A DNA stretch of 14,988 bases, taken from JANQRV01 sp964533785. GTDB taxonomy: Bacteria; Bacteroidota; Bacteroidia; Chitinophagales; Saprospiraceae. The notes below the pieces were generated by a model that saw only the letters and a program-made list of their open reading frames with translations, searched no databases and was not told the origin of the DNA. The position numbers and the translations under genes are program-made. Where the stretch lies: NCBI GenBank assembly GCA_964533785.1, contig CAZHNG010000156.1, positions 1 to 14,988 of the forward strand, in the 5' to 3' direction. Below, one piece after another: positions 1-7,194 of the stretch (positions within the stretch are counted from its first letter, which is position 1; each line of letters begins with the position of its first letter).

Positions 1-233
1 CTATGCTAAAAACGCTTGTGCCGGTATATCATCAGACTAAACAGCCTAGGTTATGAAGTTATTTGGTTATCAAAAAGCCGCCTGAATTTTACTGAACATT
101 GACAAGAGGGCTTCTTCATCCATAACCTCTTTTGTGGTGACAAAGACTTTTCGTCATCTATAACCAAGTCCATCATAAGTTGAAAATCAGTTGATATAAA
201 TTTTTCTTTAAAGAGAAAAAGTAGAACTACACG
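1..233. other. Intergenic leader with no supported gene
   Basis: No convincing reading frame on either strand. One + frame stays open from base 2 to a TAA at 38-40 and could be the last dozen codons of a gene entering from the left, but this is too short to judge. Short related words (ggttatg near 50, cataacc near 120, tataacc near 158) give weak imperfect repeats. The last 30 bases before the DoxX-like gene are A/T-rich, with no Shine-Dalgarno sequence, as is common in Bacteroidota. Confidence 0.4.
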
Positions 234-584
234 ATGATAAAAAAAATCCTACCCTATTTATTAGCCGTTCTAATGCCACTAGGCGCATTAGGCCATATTT
301 TCAATCCGGAATTTTACAGTCCGATGATCCCGGAGTTCATATCCGAAAGGTTGGCCAATATTGCCGCTACGATCGCAGAAGCTGCCATTGGTATTGGGCT
401 TTTAATCCCTGCGACCAGGAAACTGGCGGGATGGGGTTTCGTCGTCTTAATGATCGCTTTTTTACCGATTCATATCTGGGATGTTTTACGGGAAGAACCC
501 GCAGTGGGGAGTAGGCTAGGAGCGGGGATCAGGTTGACCTTGCAGTTCGCGTTGATCTATGCGGGGTGGCGGGTTGCGCGTTAG
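234..584 (+). CDS. DoxX-like small membrane protein
   Basis: A 116-residue, very hydrophobic protein with about four predicted membrane segments (roughly residues 5-22, 40-58, 64-82 and 96-113). The early G-H-x-F-x-P-x-x-Y motif (GHIFNPEFY, residues 20-28), followed by a P-rich turn (MIPEF), is typical of short DoxX-like proteins of Bacteroidota. DoxX relatives are thought to act in membrane redox or quinone-linked reactions, but the role of this short subgroup is unknown. The ATG at 234 begins a normal signal-anchor (MIKKILPYLL), and no better start lies upstream. The gene stands alone and converges with the minus-strand Uma2 gene. It is related in family, not closely in sequence, to the DoxX-like gene at 1503-1946. 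The fold class is fairly sure; the function is not. Confidence 0.75.
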   Translation: MIKKILPYLLAVLMPLGALGHIFNPEFYSPMIPEFISERLANIAATIAEAAIGIGLLIPATRKLAGWGFVVLMIAFLPIHIWDVLREEPAVGSRLGAGIRLTLQFALIYAGWRVAR

Positions 585-604
585 ACGATTTAATACGAGT
601 TTGA

Positions 605-618
605 ACTGGTTTTCCAGT
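605..618. terminator. Possible weak hairpin between convergent genes
   Basis: ACTGG, TTTT, CCAGT forms a 5-bp stem with a T4 loop, 21 bases after the DoxX-like stop and between two convergent genes. It has no clear T-run on either side. It may be a weak bidirectional terminator, or chance. Confidence 0.25.
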
Positions 619-631
619 ATTGTTATCAAAA

Positions 632-660
632 CTAACCCCATAACCCATAACCCCATAACC
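632..660. repeat. A+C-rich ATAACCC-type tract
   Basis: Three to four degenerate copies of a (C)CCATAA word: ctaacccc-ataaccc-ataacccc-ataacc. The + strand has only one G-free, C/A-dominated run here. Similar tracts occur at 5252-5307 and 6950-6992, always between genes. They resemble simple intergenic tracts seen in some Bacteroidota genomes; their function is unknown. Confidence 0.6.
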
Positions 661-673
661 AATAGCAAGGAAT

Positions 674-1294
674 TCAATAAACCTCACTCAAATTCTGCGG
701 AACCGGCCCAAGATCTTTAATGCGACGATAAATATGCTTCAACTCAATTTCACAACCGATAGAATGAAGCCTTATCGAATGATCCAATCCTTCGGCATTC
801 CCAATCCTCCATAGATCCGCGGCTTCTTTATACCAGGTTTGCACTTTGGGTACGGTTTGATAAATGATCATATATTCCTGAAAGGAGGGAATACTGCGAT
901 ACATTTCAAACTTTTCACCAGTGTCGTATTTTTTGGAGGTTTTGGAAAGTACTTCGATCAATAAGATGGGATTAGACAGGATGGTTTGATTGTCATCTTC
1001 ATATCGAATATTTCCACAGACAACGGAAGCATCAGGGTATATGCATTTATTGTATTTGTCAATCTTGATTTTTAGATCAGCGTTGAAAACTACACAATTT
1101 TTATCATGAGCGTCAATGGCATTATCAAGGGCAGTGCCAATACGATTAGCGATAAGGCTGTGATTACCAGTGCCACCAGCCATTGCCACAATTTTACCAT
1201 TATGGTATTCGTGTTTTTCCTCCATTAGGGCTTCAATGGATACATATTCTTCGAAAGTATAATATTTGTTGTTGTCAACCTCAGGAATCCCCAT
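674..1294 (-). CDS. Uma2 family endonuclease-like protein (DUF820)
   Basis: A 206-residue protein of the Uma2/DUF820 family, which has a PD-(D/E)XK nuclease-type fold. The N-terminal YTFEEYVSIE with E-x-x-x-E-Y-H-N-G-K (residues 25-34) and the AMAGGTGNHSLIANRIG block (38-53) are family hallmarks. Candidate catalytic residues are D88 (in YPDAS), E114 (in LLIEVLS) and K128 (in GEKFEMYRS), the usual spacing for this fold. Length is normal (about 180-210). These proteins occur in many copies in cyanobacteria and Bacteroidota and are often linked to mobile DNA, but their substrate and biological role are not established. It is the only well-supported minus-strand gene in the window. The ATG at 1294 fits the family N-terminus. 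It lies 40 bases downstream of the tiny lipoprotein-like ORF at 1335-1436, so the two could share a transcript. Confidence 0.88.
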   Translation of the reverse strand: MGIPEVDNNKYYTFEEYVSIEALMEEKHEYHNGKIVAMAGGTGNHSLIANRIGTALDNAIDAHDKNCVVFNADLKIKIDKYNKCIYPDASVVCGNIRYEDDNQTILSNPILLIEVLSKTSKKYDTGEKFEMYRSIPSFQEYMIIYQTVPKVQTWYKEAADLWRIGNAEGLDHSIRLHSIGCEIELKHIYRRIKDLGPVPQNLSEVY

Positions 1295-1334
1295 ACCTGT
1301 TTTATTTTAAAAATAAGAATTTATCGATGAAAGT

Positions 1335-1436
1335 TCAATCTTCAATGGTTTCAGAAGTTGAAGATTCTTTTGGTGAGCTACAACCAGCAATAATAAAAAT
1401 AACCAGGAGAAACGGCAAAACATATCTAATTTGCAT
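1335..1436 (-). CDS. Candidate 33-residue lipoprotein (mini-gene)
   Basis: A complete short ORF (ATG 1436-1434, TGA 1337-1335) encoding 33 residues. It has a full lipoprotein export signal: short charged start (M-Q-I-R), hydrophobic core VLPFLLVIFIIAG and the lipobox I-A-G-C with Cys at residue 19 and Ser at +2. The 14 residues after that Cys are small and acidic, and end at the stop. Such tiny lipoproteins exist (entericidin-like or lysis-type peptides), but it could also be the remnant of a longer lipoprotein gene. The tail is not Asp/Glu-rich enough to name a class. It lies 40 bases upstream of the Uma2-like gene on the same strand. No strong ribosome-binding site precedes it. I recognise the signal, not the gene. 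Confidence 0.5.
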   Translation of the reverse strand: MQIRYVLPFLLVIFIIAGCSSPKESSTSETIED

Positions 1437-1502
1437 ATTGAGGAATCGTTTTTTACCTTAAAAATAGTGAATTGATCCTTATATTGAGCATACCAAAACA
1501 AA

Positions 1503-1946
1503 ATGGCACCAACAATGGATAGTAATATTGTGAGCTGGTTATCAGAAATGGGAATCGCCCCTGTTCATGTGATGCAAATCCTTTTCTCTTTAATGGTCAG
1601 TATTCTGTTTATCCAATCCGGCTTAGATAAGGTCTTTAATTGGAAGGGCGAACAATCTTTTTACGCCGACCATTTTAAGAAAACGATCTTAAAAGGGACG
1701 GCCCCGCTTTTAATGCCCATCATCACTGTTTTTGAATTAGCAGCAGGTTTTTTATCTGCAGTGGGTATAATGGTGTTTTTTATCAATGGTAAAACGGATA
1801 TTGCCTTACTAGGGATGTTGATGGCGACCTTGTCCATCATTCAACTGTTTTTCGGGCAGCGTATCGCTAAAGATTACGGCGGCGCAGCAAGTTTAGTACC
1901 TTACTTCTTTTTAACGGCAGTTGGGTTATGGTTTTATTTATTCTGA
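1503..1946 (+). CDS. DoxX family membrane protein
   Basis: A 147-residue membrane protein with about four membrane helices (near residues 21-40, 63-88, 93-113 and 127-147). The DoxX hallmark is in the first helix: S-G-L-D-K-V-F-N-W (residues 39-47), followed by a short amphipathic stretch and a second helix with P-x-x-x-x-x-E-L-A-A-G. DoxX/MauE relatives are associated with membrane thiol or quinol redox chemistry, but no substrate can be read from this sequence. The stop lies 21 bases before the preferred ATG of the large cytochrome-motif lipoprotein, which points to co-transcription and to a shared envelope role. ATG 1503 is used; ATG 1515 (Met 5) is an alternative. Confidence 0.82.
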   Translation: MAPTMDSNIVSWLSEMGIAPVHVMQILFSLMVSILFIQSGLDKVFNWKGEQSFYADHFKKTILKGTAPLLMPIITVFELAAGFLSAVGIMVFFINGKTDIALLGMLMATLSIIQLFFGQRIAKDYGGAASLVPYFFLTAVGLWFYLF

Positions 1947-1967
1947 GCAAAAAGATTGTTGTTGAAA

Positions 1968-4900
1968 ATGAAGTATCTCACCTTAATATTCGTAACCGCT
2001 TTCCTGCTATTGCTATTGGCTTGTAAACCGGATATGCCTTCCGGGATCAAATCGGCCTACGATAACCTGCCTGCGCAAATAGACTTTAATTTCCACGTCA
2101 AACCCATTCTCTCCGATAAATGCTTTGCCTGTCATGGCCCGGATCTTGCCAACCAGAAAGGGGATTTAAGATTGGACATTCCAGAAGGCGCCTTTGCATC
2201 ATTGGGTGAAAACAAGGACCGGGTGGCCATAGCACCTGGGCGCTTAACAAAAAGTCAAGTATACCAACGAATTCTTAGTGATGACCCGGACTTTCAAATG
2301 CCGCCGCCGGAATCTCATCTTGCTTTAACGGCGAGGGAAAAAGCAGTGATCACCAAATGGATCGAACAGGGGGCCGAATATAAACCACATTGGGCATTTA
2401 TTCCGCCGGAAGCGTCCAACCTGCCGACAGTAAAAAATAGTGATCTTGCAAACCACCCTATCGACCGGTTCATCCTCCACCGTTTGGAAAAAGAAGGGTT
2501 GTCCTTCTCGGAAAAAGCGACGAAAGAAACCTTGATCTGCAGAGCGAGTTTTGACCTGACGGGGTTGCCGCCAACGTTGGAGGAGATTGATGCCTTTACG
2601 AAGGATACCTCGGCAAAAGCCTACGAAAATCTATTGGATCGCCTATTGTCATCCCCAGCTTACGGTGAACGCATGGCTGCCGATTGGATGGATGTGGCCC
2701 GCTTTGCCGATAGTGACGGCTACTTGGACGATAAACACCGCGATTTTAGTCCATGGCGGGATTGGGTGATCCAGTCCTTTAACCAAAACATGCCCTATGA
2801 TCAGTTCGTAACCTGGCAATTGGCCGGCGATCTGATCCCCAATTCTACCCAGGAGAGCATCCTGGCTACTGCTTTCAACCGGTTGAATAAACGCAATTCA
2901 GAAGCGGGTATCGTCTTCGAAGAGTTTCGGGTGGAATACAACGCAGACCGGACCAACACCCTGGGAAAAGCATTCCTGGGACTTTCGGTAGAATGTGCCC
3001 GCTGTCATGACCACAAATACGATCCCATTACTCAAAAAGAATATTATGAACTGTTTGCATTTTTCAACAGCACTTTTGAAATCGGCCATGCCGTCTACGG
3101 TCCTGGTCAGACGCCTGGTCCCGCACTATTGCTTTCTACACCGAAAGAACAAGCGCAATTGGATTCCTTGAAGCGGTACATTCAGCAGTTAGAGACTGAA
3201 GTTGCTGAAAAAATGGTTCCTACAGAGCGGTATGTCAACTGGAAAAAGACGCAACCTTTAGATACTAAAACGATTGCCGCAAATCTAGAGCGATCATTGG
3301 TAGCGCAATATCCCCTCGATAAATTCACTAACCAGAAAGGACAGAAGCAACAATCGCCGGAACAAAGTGGGAGAGCTCAACCCGCCGAATTGAGACAAGC
3401 CATTATTAAGGAAGGAAAGTTCGGTAAAGCCTTCTTTGTAAGCGATTACAATAGCGGAAAACTTGGTGAGAAAGTAGGCTGGTTTGAACGTACCGATCCT
3501 TTTTCCATCCAACTTTGGTTGTATCCCGACACGGTCTATGCCGAAACTAATATGCTTTGGCATTGTGAAGAACTGCGACTGGGGCAAAAAGGCTATACGC
3601 TGGGATTGCGCAACAATCGATTGGTTTTTGCCATATCCCATTCCTGGCCGCAGAATGCTATCCAGGTTAGATCAGAAAAAGCTTTAGCAGCGAAAAAGTG
3701 GTCGCGGATCACCATTACTTATGACGGCTCCAGCACCGCTGCCGGTATTCAATTGTACGTCAATGGGGAAAAGCAAAATGTCGAAATAGCATACGATCAT
3801 TTATACCGCAGCATTTTGTTTGAACCCGATATTCATACCTATGGATTCAGTGGTCTGATATTCGGGTCACGTAATAAATATATTCCCTTTAAAAATGGGG
3901 GTATTGATGAGTTGAAAGTGTTTAACCGAAAATTGCTACCCATTGAAGTATTGTTTTCTTACGATGAAGAACAGGCAATAGCAGAAATCCGGGAAGGGAA
4001 AAAAGATGTGCTACTCCCTTATTATTACACGCATGTTGATGGAGCTATTCAAAAAGACCAGTCAGATTTAAGGCAGTTGAGAAAAAAAGAGAATGATTTG
4101 TTAAGCTCGACCAAAGAAATTATGGTGATGGGAGACCTGCCGCAACCCCGTCCGACTTATGTTTTGGAGCGTGGTGTTTACGATGCTTACGGAGAAGCGG
4201 TGGAGCCCGGCGTACCCCAAGCGATCCTGCCTTATCGGCAAGCGTACCCGAAAAACCGCCTGGGGTTGGCACGGTGGTTATTTGACGAGAAAAATCCCCT
4301 TACGGCCCGCGTTTTTGTTAACCGGATCTGGCAAATGCATTTTGGCAAGGGCTTAGTAAAAACAGCGGAAGATTTCGGTAATCAAGGGGAGTTGCCTTCC
4401 CATCCTGAATTATTGGACTGGCTAGCGGTTGAGTTTATTAAAAGCGAATGGGATATAAAAGCGATGCACAAACTGATCCTCACCTCTAAAACCTACCAGC
4501 AACGCTCTTCGATTACGGAGGAGTTGTTGGAGAAAGATCCCGAGAACCTGTGGCTCGCCCGGGGGCCCAGATTCCGGTTATCTGCGGAAATGATCCGAGA
4601 CAAGGCTTTGGCGATAAGTGGGTTGTTAGTCAATAAGGTTGGTGGCCAAAGTGTTTATCCTTATCAGCCGGCAGGCCTGTGGGATGGCTTGACCAATAAA
4701 TCCTGGGCCTACAAATACTTACAGGAGCCCGGAGAGGGTTTATACCGCCGTAGCTTATACACGATCTGGAAACGTACGGCTCCACCTCCCTCCATGTTGA
4801 TATTCGATATTGCCGATCGTGGTGTTTGTACGGTGCGGCGAAAAACAACGAGCACTCCACTGCAAGCCCTGGTATTACTCAACGACCCTCAATTTGTCGA

Positions 4901-5198
4901 AGCCGCGAGGGTTTTAGCGGAAAAGCTGGTGGAAAAAGAATCCAATCTGTCCGATCGGTTGACGAAAGCCTTCCGCCTCGTGACCGGCAGGAAGCCGGAC
5001 GACGAAGAACAAGGAATGCTGCGGTCATTTTACCAGGAAGAACACGAACAGTTTAAAGAAGATCAGCAAGCTGCTCTAAGCTTTCTCCGCACCGGCGAAA
5101 AAGAATGGAATAAGAACCTGGATCCCGCTGAGATAGCTGCTTTGGGCGTGGTGGTCAATGGAATTATGAATACGGATGAAGGCTATACGAGGAAATGA
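1968..5198 (+). CDS. Heme-motif lipoprotein with DUF1549, LamG-like and DUF1553 (PSD1) domains
   Basis: A 1076-residue exported protein built like the planctomycete-type cytochrome/PSD1 proteins. Residues 1-19 form a lipoprotein signal ending L-L-A-C, so it is probably membrane-anchored. A PSCyt1-type domain carries CFACH (52-56), a c-type heme motif, with a possible Met ligand in QMPPPESH (near 110-117). DUF1549 (about 165-370) has a second CxxCH, CARCHDHKYDP (343-353). A LamG/concanavalin-like region (about 440-665) contains WHCEELRLG and YVNGEKQNV. DUF1553 (about 755-1060) contains NRLGLARWLF, VFVNRIWQMHFGKGLV and TSKTYQQRS. An in-frame run of TTG codons from 1956 could extend the start, but ATG 1968 gives a cleaner signal. 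Its usual partner, a DUF1501 protein, is downstream. Family function is unproven; breakdown or oxidation of complex carbohydrate is often suggested. Confidence 0.92.
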   Translation: MKYLTLIFVTAFLLLLLACKPDMPSGIKSAYDNLPAQIDFNFHVKPILSDKCFACHGPDLANQKGDLRLDIPEGAFASLGENKDRVAIAPGRLTKSQVYQRILSDDPDFQMPPPESHLALTAREKAVITKWIEQGAEYKPHWAFIPPEASNLPTVKNSDLANHPIDRFILHRLEKEGLSFSEKATKETLICRASFDLTGLPPTLEEIDAFTKDTSAKAYENLLDRLLSSPAYGERMAADWMDVARFADSDGYLDDKHRDFSPWRDWVIQSFNQNMPYDQFVTWQLAGDLIPNSTQESILATAFNRLNKRNSEAGIVFEEFRVEYNADRTNTLGKAFLGLSVECARCHDHKYDPITQKEYYELFAFFNSTFEIGHAVYGPGQTPGPALLLSTPKEQAQLDSLKRYIQQLETEVAEKMVPTERYVNWKKTQPLDTKTIAANLERSLVAQYPLDKFTNQKGQKQQSPEQSGRAQPAELRQAIIKEGKFGKAFFVSDYNSGKLGEKVGWFERTDPFSIQLWLYPDTVYAETNMLWHCEELRLGQKGYTLGLRNNRLVFAISHSWPQNAIQVRSEKALAAKKWSRITITYDGSSTAAGIQLYVNGEKQNVEIAYDHLYRSILFEPDIHTYGFSGLIFGSRNKYIPFKNGGIDELKVFNRKLLPIEVLFSYDEEQAIAEIREGKKDVLLPYYYTHVDGAIQKDQSDLRQLRKKENDLLSSTKEIMVMGDLPQPRPTYVLERGVYDAYGEAVEPGVPQAILPYRQAYPKNRLGLARWLFDEKNPLTARVFVNRIWQMHFGKGLVKTAEDFGNQGELPSHPELLDWLAVEFIKSEWDIKAMHKLILTSKTYQQRSSITEELLEKDPENLWLARGPRFRLSAEMIRDKALAISGLLVNKVGGQSVYPYQPAGLWDGLTNKSWAYKYLQEPGEGLYRRSLYTIWKRTAPPPSMLIFDIADRGVCTVRRKTTSTPLQALVLLNDPQFVEAARVLAEKLVEKESNLSDRLTKAFRLVTGRKPDDEEQGMLRSFYQEEHEQFKEDQQAALSFLRTGEKEWNKNLDPAEIAALGVVVNGIMNTDEGYTRK

Positions 5199-5254
5199 AA
5201 AAAGCACTACACATACTGGTAGTATTGTGGTTGGTTTTTATGAGGTTTACCTAA
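5195..5254 (+). CDS. Tiny hydrophobic ORF overlapping the PSD1 gene stop
   Basis: ATG at 5195 overlaps the TGA of the upstream gene as ATGA, the usual form of translational coupling. The 19-residue product is MKKALHILVVLWLVFMRFT, a perfect signal-peptide or single-helix start that then stops. The A+C-rich repeat tract begins right at this stop. It may be a membrane micropeptide, or the 5' stump of an exported-protein gene that was lost when the repeat region arose. It could also be chance, since ATGA overlaps arise easily. Confidence 0.3.
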   Translation: MKKALHILVVLWLVFMRFT

Positions 5255-5307
5255 ACCAATAAACACCATAAACTCATCAACTACATATACATAAACCCAT
5301 AAACCCT
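5252..5307. repeat. A+C-rich ATAAACC-type tract
   Basis: Degenerate copies of ATAAACC/CCATAAA (aaaccaataaacaccataaa, then acataaacccataaaccc) in the gap between the PSD1 lipoprotein and the DUF1501 gene. It is the same style as the tracts at 632-660 and 6950-6992. It separates two genes that are often adjacent, and begins at the stop of the 19-codon ORF. Confidence 0.55.
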
Positions 5308-5394
5308 TTAATTACCGTAGGTATACAGTTAATTACTTTTAAAGCGGTGTATAAAAAGCAATCAATAGTTTTCAAAAAACGCTAAAAAAATAGG

Positions 5395-6861
5395 ATGAGA
5401 TATCACGATCAATATTTTGAACGAATCCTTACCCAATCCTCCCGCCGGGATTTTTTGAAAAACACAGCGATGGGACTGGGCGCTATGGCCTTGGCGAATA
5501 TCATGTTGCCCAATGGCCTGCAAGCTGGAAGACCGGCGCAATTGCACGAACTGGCTGTTGATCCCGGCAAACACTTTCCCGCCAAAGCAAAACGGGTGAT
5601 CTATCTTTTTCAGAGCGGCGGCCCTTCTCAATTTGAAACCTTTGATTACAAGCCGGCATTGGAGAAGTGGCACGGTCAGGAAATTCCGGATTCCGTGCGC
5701 GGCACTCAGCGCAACTCTGGTATGGTAGCTAACCAGTCCACTTTTCCGTTGGTGAAGTCCATCTATGATTTTAAACAGTACGGGCAGTCCGGTGCCTGGG
5801 TCAGCGAATTATTTCCCTATACCGCTAAAGTGGTCGATGAGCTTTGCATCATTCGTTCTATGTACACGGAGGCCATCAATCACGAGCCCGCAGTGATGTT
5901 CGTGCAGACGGGCTCGCAGATCAGTGGTCGACCGTCCATCGGTTCCTGGTTAAGCTATGGACTGGGGTCTGATAATGAGAACCTTCCGAGTTTTGTGGTA
6001 ATGATTTCTCAAGGTGGAGGTGCTCAGCCCCTCAATTCTCAGTACTGGAGCAATGGGTTCCTGCCTTCTCACCACCAAGGCGTACAATTCCGTTCCGGAA
6101 AAGATCCGGTTCTGTATTTAAATAATCCGCACGGAATTGATATCTCAGACCGGCGCCGGGCCCTGGACCACATCAAAAAAATGAATGAACATCAACTGGA
6201 TAAGTGGGGCGATCCGGAAATCGAATCCAAGATCAATCAATACGAAATGGCTTTCCGCATGCAAACCTCCGTGCCGGAAGCAGTAGATATATCCGGTGAA
6301 CCTGAGTATATTTACGAAATGTACGGTCCGGATGTACACCGTCCGGGATCTTATGCGGCCAATTGTCTGCTTGCCCGTCGCCTCGCTGAGCGAGATGTGA
6401 AGTTTATCCAACTTTATCATACCGGCTGGGACCAGCACGGCGGTTTACCAAGGGGGATCAAACGCCAGGCCAAAGATACGGATCAGCCAACGGCGGCTTT
6501 AATCCAGGATTTGAAACAACGTGGTTTGCTCGAAGATACGCTGGTCATTTGGGGAGGAGAATTCGGACGTACCAGTTTCTCACAAGGGCAGTTGACCAAG
6601 GATAATTACGGTCGTGACCATCATCCTGGGTGTTTCACGATGTGGATGGCGGGGGCGGGTGTCCGGCCGGGAATGGTCTACGGGGCTACGGATGACTTCG
6701 GTTACAATGTCGTTGAAAACCCCGTTCATGTGCATGATTTTCAAGCCACTTTGTTGCATTTATTAGGCGTCGACCACGAGCGGTTGACTTTTAAATATCA
6801 GGGTAGGAGGTTTCGGCTTACGGATGTACATGGGGAGGTGGTTAAGGAAGTGTTAGTTTAG
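5395..6861 (+). CDS. DUF1501 protein, Tat-exported
   Basis: A 488-residue DUF1501 protein, a family related in fold to sulfatases and alkaline phosphatases. A twin-arginine signal is clear: S-R-R-D-F-L-K (16-22) followed by a hydrophobic stretch (about 25-39), so it is folded, perhaps with metal bound, before export. Family blocks are LFQSGGPSQFETFDYKP (71-87), YHTGWDQHGG (about 341-350), WGGEFGRTSF (about 386-395) and GRDHHPGCFTMWMAGAGV (about 406-423). The Asp/His-rich late blocks resemble metal-binding positions of the superfamily. Length is normal. The start at ATG 5395 puts the twin arginines at 17-18, as expected. DUF1501 proteins are nearly always found next to a DUF1549/DUF1553 partner, here 197 bases upstream. 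The substrate is unknown. Confidence 0.92.
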   Translation: MRYHDQYFERILTQSSRRDFLKNTAMGLGAMALANIMLPNGLQAGRPAQLHELAVDPGKHFPAKAKRVIYLFQSGGPSQFETFDYKPALEKWHGQEIPDSVRGTQRNSGMVANQSTFPLVKSIYDFKQYGQSGAWVSELFPYTAKVVDELCIIRSMYTEAINHEPAVMFVQTGSQISGRPSIGSWLSYGLGSDNENLPSFVVMISQGGGAQPLNSQYWSNGFLPSHHQGVQFRSGKDPVLYLNNPHGIDISDRRRALDHIKKMNEHQLDKWGDPEIESKINQYEMAFRMQTSVPEAVDISGEPEYIYEMYGPDVHRPGSYAANCLLARRLAERDVKFIQLYHTGWDQHGGLPRGIKRQAKDTDQPTAALIQDLKQRGLLEDTLVIWGGEFGRTSFSQGQLTKDNYGRDHHPGCFTMWMAGAGVRPGMVYGATDDFGYNVVENPVHVHDFQATLLHLLGVDHERLTFKYQGRRFRLTDVHGEVVKEVLV

Positions 6862-6949
6862 GTTAAACGGGTTTGGACGAGTTCAGATAGGGGCAATAGT
6901 TTATTGGTTTTTTGTTCCAAACTATAGTTGGGCCTAACTCAATTTAGCA

Positions 6950-6992
6950 GCCTAACTCTATAACCCTATAATCACATAACCTATATATATAA
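6950..6992. repeat. A+C-rich ATAACCC-type tract, third copy
   Basis: Degenerate ATAACCC-like words (ctataaccctataatcaca, then taacctatatatataaac) about 90 bases after the DUF1501 stop. It is more eroded than the tract at 632-660 and grades into an AT dinucleotide run. Confidence 0.5.
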
Positions 6993-7045
6993 ACGAGTTC
7001 GCCACACCCAGGCTCATTGATCCTAATAAAAGCGTCAGTATCCTT

Positions 7046-7068
7046 CATTGCTCATTGCCATTACTCAT
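7046..7068. repeat. CATTGCTCAT-type repeat, left flank
   Basis: Two to three degenerate copies of CATTGCTCAT (cattgctcat, tgccattactcat), with a further GCTCATTG at 7012-7019. The same word recurs on the right of the hairpin element. Confidence 0.6.
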
Positions 7069-7194
7069 CAGGGCTTTGCAAAATGACAGGCTCGAAGAGA
7101 TGTCGCACCTGCGGCGCTAACTCCAGGTTTAGCCCGTACTTTTACCAAAATTTCGCTCCTCTGGAGCTTTGATCTGACGAGCAGATGGAGTCAC
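7069..7194. repeat. REP-like element with two short hairpins
   Basis: About 125 bases holding two similar 13-base hairpins: GCACC-TGC-GGCGC (7105-7117, one mismatch, a G-U pair if read from the minus strand) and GCTCC-TCT-GGAGC (7155-7167, perfect). They are 50 bases apart, and each is preceded by t(g/t)tc. The motif style (TTTCGCTCC...GGAGC, GTCGCACC...GGCGC) resembles dispersed intergenic palindromes of Bacteroidota, though I cannot test copy number here. It is GC-richer than its surroundings. Element edges are inferred from the flanking CATTGCTCAT words. Confidence 0.5.

Noticed and set aside
181..233. TTTTTCTTT/AAAGAGAAAAA dyad before the first gene
   Set aside because: It is imperfect, low-complexity A/T symmetry and fits ordinary A/T-rich leader DNA.
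1307..1501. 64-codon minus-strand ORF overlapping the tiny lipoprotein in another frame
   Set aside because: Its hydrophobic patch is a frame shadow of the lipoprotein signal. It has no sensible start region or family pattern.
1956..1967. TTG-TTG-TTG start extension of the PSD1 lipoprotein
   Set aside because: ATG 1968 gives a clean lipoprotein signal with Cys at residue 19. The extension only adds M-L-L-K.
3294..3641. 115-codon minus-strand ORF within the PSD1 gene
   Set aside because: It lies antisense to a strongly supported domain, has no family pattern, and is explained by codon bias of the real gene.
5310..5320. AATTACCGTAG shared with 14951-14961, just before the last partial gene
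   Set aside because: The 11-base match is at different distances from the two downstream starts (about 75 and 4 bases). Chance is adequate in a 15-kb window.
7083..7172. 29-codon ORF with a C-x-x-C pair
   Set aside because: It is wholly inside the hairpin repeat, and its Cys codons come from the hairpin sequence. A repeat artefact is more likely than a zinc peptide.
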